Position numbers and translations under genes: made by a program. Source: 66-474 sp040388785 (GTDB lineage Bacteria; Pseudomonadota; Gammaproteobacteria; Xanthomonadales; Rhodanobacteraceae). Taken from it: a stretch of DNA of 64,000 nucleotides. The notes under the pieces were generated by a model. That model was not told where the DNA came from. It saw only the letters and a list, made by a program, of their open reading frames with translations, and made no database searches. Position 1 is the first letter of the stretch; each line of letters opens with the position of its first letter. Below, one piece after another: positions 61,067 through 64,000 of the stretch. The stretch lies in contig JAZKBD010000005.1 of NCBI GenBank assembly GCA_040388785.1, forward strand, positions 30,084-94,083, written 5' to 3'.

Positions 61067-63754
61067 TTGAGCCCACCGCTGGCCATCGACGTGCCGCCGC
61101 GCCGCGCCACCACCTTCGTGGTGGCGTTGCTGCTTGCCGTGCTGGTGGCAGCGCTGAACTTCGCGCTGTGGGCCGCTGCAGACCAGCCGAAGGCCGTGGT
61201 GGCGTGGAATGGCCAGGCCGACGGTTTCGCGTATAGCCCGCTGCAGCGTTACCAGAGTCCGCTGTCGGGCACGTTCCCGACCGACGAGCAAGTCGATGGC
61301 GACCTCGCCCTGCTGGCCAAGCATACCCACCGCATACGCTTCTACTCGGTATTGCAGTACCCGGAGATTCCGCGGGTGGCGATGAAGTACCACCTCGACG
61401 TGCTGGCCGGCGCATGGCTTGACCGGCGCACCGACAACAATGAGAAGGAAATCGACGCCCTGATCGCGCAGGCGCGACGTTGGCCCGACATCAAGCGCGT
61501 TGAAGTCGGAAACGAGGTGCTGCTGCGCAACGACATGCCGGTGGAAAAACTGATCGGCTATATCGACCGCGTGCGTGCGGCGGTGCACCAGCCGGTTTCG
61601 ACCGCCGAACCGTGGAGTTTCTGGGAGGAATACCCGGAACTGGTCGAGCATGTCGATTTCATTACCGTGCACCTGCTGCCCTACTGGGACAGGGTGCCGC
61701 GCAAGGACGCGGTGGGTGACGCCCTGATGCGTTACCAGCGTCTGCAGCAGTTGTACCCGAACAAGCACATCGTGATCGGCGAGGTCGGCTGGCCATCCAA
61801 TGGCAACCGCCTGGATTTCGCCAAACCGTCGATCGAGAACGAAGCGATCTTCCTGCGTGAATGGTTCCAGGTCGCACGCGCCCAACATCTCGACTATTAC
61901 GTTATGGAGGCGTTCGACCAGCCGTGGAAGCAACAGGTATCCGGACTGGTCGAGGCGTACTGGGGCGTGTTCAACGCCGACCGGCAACTGAAATTCCCGC
62001 TGACCGGCCCGGTGCTGGAAGATTCGACGTGGCCGTGGAAGGCGCTGGCGTCCGGCCTGCTCGCGCTGATCCCGATGATCTGGTTCGCGTGGAGGTTCGC
62101 GCGTTTCAGGCTGACCGGACGCTTCGTGTACCTGTGCCTGATCCAGCTCGCAGCGGGACTGCTGGTGTGGTCGGCGACAGTGCCGTTCCAGTTCTACCTG
62201 GACGTCGTCGACTGGGCGATGCTGATCGTGCTGTTCCCGGCGCAATTGGCGATCCTCGCGATCCTGCTGATCAACGGTTTCGAATTCGTCGAAGTGTTGT
62301 GGCGCAGGAAATGGATCAGGCATTTCGGGCTGCTGAAGCCTGACTCGCCGGAACAACAGCCGTTCGTCTCGATCCACCTCGCCTGCTACAACGAACCGCC
62401 GGACATGGTGATCGCCACGCTCGATTCATTGGCGGAACTCGATTACCGCAACTTCGAAGTGCTGGTGATCGACAACAACACCAAGCGCGAGGACGTGTGG
62501 AAGCCGGTCGAGGCGCGTTGCGAACAACTCGGCGAACGCTTCCGCTTCTTCCATCTCGATCCGTGGCCGGGCTTCAAGGCCGGCGCGCTGAACTACGGTT
62601 TGAAACAGACCGATCCGCGCGCCGACATCATCGCGGTGGTCGATGCCGATTACGTGGTGCGCAAGGATTGGCTTGCGGCGCTGACCGGCTACTTCCACGA
62701 CCGCAACGTCGCGGTGGTGCAGTGCCCGCAGGCGCACCGCGATTACATGGCCAATGCGTTCCGGCGCATGACCAACTGGGAGTTCGACGGCTTCTTCCGC
62801 ATCGGGATGCACCACCGCAACGAACGCAACGCGATCATCCAGCACGGCACCATGACGATGGTGCGACGCGTCGCGCTGGAAGGCACCGGCGGCTGGTCGG
62901 AATGGACGATCTGCGAAGACGCCGAACTCGGCCTGCGCCTGATGCACGCGGGCTACGAAACCGTGTACGTGGACGCGTTGATGGGCGAGGGCCTCACGCC
63001 CGCCGACTTCCGCGCGTACAAGAGCCAGCGCTACCGCTGGGCTTTCGGCGCGATGCAGATATTGAAGGGCCGCTGGAACTGGATGGTGCACAAGGGCCCG
63101 CTCTCCGCGGGCCAGCGCTTCCACTTCCTCACCGGCTGGTTCTCGTGGTTCGCCGACGCGCTGCACATGGTGTTCACGCTGATGGCATTGACCTGGACCG
63201 CCGGCATGCTGCTCGCGCCGACGATCTTCAGCCTGCCGATGCGGCTGTTCCTGATTCCGGTGATGGGCTTCTTCTTCGCCAAGGCGCTGTTCGGCATCGT
63301 GCTGTATCGCGCGCGCGTGCCGTGCGGCTGGCGCGACACGCTGATGGCTTCGATCGCCAGCATGGGTTTGTCGCACGCCATTGCGCGCGGCATCTGGATG
63401 GGCCTGATCAAGCAGAAGACCGCGTTCGTGCGCACCGCGAAAAGCCGGCGCCTGTCGGGCGGCGCGGCCGGTGCGCTCGGGCCCGTGCGCGAGGAATTGC
63501 TGATGTCGATCGCGCTGGTCCTCGCGATCATCGGCATGGGCATCAACTTCGGCTCGCATTACATCGAGGGCGAATTGTGGATGGTGATCCTGGGCGCGCA
63601 GGCGATCCCGTACCTGTCCGCCCTGGTGGGCGCGCTGGTGGCGCACTATGCGAAGGATCATCCGGCTGCGGCGACGCAGGACGTCGCTGCAGCGACCCGC
63701 GCGCCCGTGTCACACACGCCGGAAACGGTCGAGGCGCAAGCTGCCGCCACCTGA
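61067..63754 (+). CDS. GH17-GT2 fusion glycosyltransferase
   Basis: About 895 residues. The start is uncertain: TTG 61067 has GGGAA upstream and GTG 61091 is the alternative; the open frame extends to 60947. After an N-terminal helix comes a GH17-like glucanase/transglucosylase domain with acids E150 (VGNEVLL) and E239 (IGEVGWPS). Helices near 325-410 lead to a family 2 glycosyltransferase with D526-x-D528 (VDADYV), D618 (CEDAELGL) and Q654RYRW, then four to six further helices. The layout is that of NdvB/beta-1,3-glucan-type synthases, with the hydrolase probably branching or cyclising the glucan outside the membrane. Linkage is inferred. Confidence 0.85.
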   Translation: MSPPLAIDVPPRRATTFVVALLLAVLVAALNFALWAAADQPKAVVAWNGQADGFAYSPLQRYQSPLSGTFPTDEQVDGDLALLAKHTHRIRFYSVLQYPEIPRVAMKYHLDVLAGAWLDRRTDNNEKEIDALIAQARRWPDIKRVEVGNEVLLRNDMPVEKLIGYIDRVRAAVHQPVSTAEPWSFWEEYPELVEHVDFITVHLLPYWDRVPRKDAVGDALMRYQRLQQLYPNKHIVIGEVGWPSNGNRLDFAKPSIENEAIFLREWFQVARAQHLDYYVMEAFDQPWKQQVSGLVEAYWGVFNADRQLKFPLTGPVLEDSTWPWKALASGLLALIPMIWFAWRFARFRLTGRFVYLCLIQLAAGLLVWSATVPFQFYLDVVDWAMLIVLFPAQLAILAILLINGFEFVEVLWRRKWIRHFGLLKPDSPEQQPFVSIHLACYNEPPDMVIATLDSLAELDYRNFEVLVIDNNTKREDVWKPVEARCEQLGERFRFFHLDPWPGFKAGALNYGLKQTDPRADIIAVVDADYVVRKDWLAALTGYFHDRNVAVVQCPQAHRDYMANAFRRMTNWEFDGFFRIGMHHRNERNAIIQHGTMTMVRRVALEGTGGWSEWTICEDAELGLRLMHAGYETVYVDALMGEGLTPADFRAYKSQRYRWAFGAMQILKGRWNWMVHKGPLSAGQRFHFLTGWFSWFADALHMVFTLMALTWTAGMLLAPTIFSLPMRLFLIPVMGFFFAKALFGIVLYRARVPCGWRDTLMASIASMGLSHAIARGIWMGLIKQKTAFVRTAKSRRLSGGAAGALGPVREELLMSIALVLAIIGMGINFGSHYIEGELWMVILGAQAIPYLSALVGALVAHYAKDHPAAATQDVAAATRAPVSHTPETVEAQAAAT

Positions 63755-63886
63755 AGGATCGACGTGCACGCGCGCATACGCACACTGACCGGAGCGCCCT
63801 GGCTGATTTTCGTAGCGCGCGTGCGTGCGCTGGTTACGCAGGTCTTCTCTTTCTTGCGTGTGCTGGATGACATCCCTGTCTTTTTT

Positions 63887-63944
63887 CCGCCCGCCTCCCG
63901 GGCGGGCGGGCCACCTTTCTTTGCGTGGCCACAGAAAGGTGGCC
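63887..63944. repeat. Two adjacent perfect hairpins after the GH17-GT2 gene
   Basis: CCGCCCGCC and GGCGGGCGG (63887-63909) enclose five bases. GGCCACCTTTCT and AGAAAGGTGGCC (63909-63944) enclose 12. The latter motif is followed by CAAAGAAAGGCCACC, a partial third arm, so alternative foldings are possible. No T-run follows, so it reads as a repeat element rather than a terminator. Confidence 0.65.
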
Positions 63945-63970
63945 CAAAGAAAGGCCACCCCGGTGCTGCG

Positions 63971-63996
63971 TTTTTCGTCCATCCATGGACGAAAAA
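63971..63996. repeat. Perfect 12-bp palindrome near the window end
   Basis: TTTTTCGTCCAT and ATGGACGAAAAA are separated by two bases. It could act as a bidirectional terminator, since each strand ends its stem in an A/T run, or as a repeat end. Confidence 0.6.
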
Positions 63997-64000
63997 TCCG

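Overview
The window is about 64 kb of high-GC, densely packed gammaproteobacterial chromosome. The gene content suggests Xanthomonadales (Lysobacterales), most likely a Rhodanobacteraceae-like lineage. Supporting traits are OxyR next to AhpC/AhpD, a SUF-only iron-sulfur operon, many secreted peptidases and TonB-linked proteins, and parts of the kynurenine and histidine degradation routes. This placement is inference: there is no rRNA or tRNA in the window. Five runs of exactly ten N show that the sequence is a draft scaffold. At least three of them are placeholders whose length is wrong, and one contig end is chimeric.

Layout. 1-1929: a translationally coupled pair (secreted protein fragment and a Tat-exported serine beta-lactamase-like protein), then a RibD/DHFR-fold reductase. 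1969-3635: a strikingly AT-rich two-gene unit (unknown soluble protein plus four-helix membrane protein, ATGA overlap). It looks foreign and is the best candidate for an undescribed system. 3781-14637: a tandem array of giant secreted BNR/sortilin-like beta-propeller proteins separated by hairpin repeats. The last one or two copies are scrambled by assembly. 14763-17407: a BlaI regulator, an M56 (BlaR1-type) membrane peptidase carrying two TonB-like domains, and a TonB-like lipoprotein. 17448-21004: prmC and an M1 aminopeptidase. 21212-30959: a TonB-dependent receptor, two membrane-tailed serine hydrolases flanking an APC permease, a dipeptide epimerase and an RpiR/MurR-type regulator. Together these read as a peptide, probably murein-peptide, scavenging locus.

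31110-33882: ahpD, ahpC and divergent oxyR, with rnk directly after oxyR. No ahpF is present. The cysteine pattern of AhpC is the type that works with AhpD. 33984-41794: housekeeping and small functions: heme-binding barrel, rhomboid, GNAT, M20 peptidase, ComEA-like protein, SET protein, HutD and a two-component system. 41801-47893: iscR-sufBCDS followed by a GNAT and a Rieske ferredoxin, all in one tightly overlapping minus-strand operon. 48045-49334: rpsF-rpsR-rplI, with both small-subunit genes broken by N-runs. 49461-51505: an IscA-type carrier divergent from asnS.

51682-60845: a MalM-like lipoprotein, a variant SDR, a TonB-domain protein, an aldehyde dehydrogenase and a RidA-type deaminase that fit lower kynurenine degradation, a beta-carbonic anhydrase, a secreted DUF399-like protein, an ArsR-SRPBCC-membrane protein operon with nested palindromes at its start codon, and hutG. 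61067-63754: a GH17-GT2 fusion that probably makes or remodels a beta-1,3-type glucan. Two dispersed repeat families, one of two-hairpin elements and one of about 115 bp, thread through the intergenic spaces.
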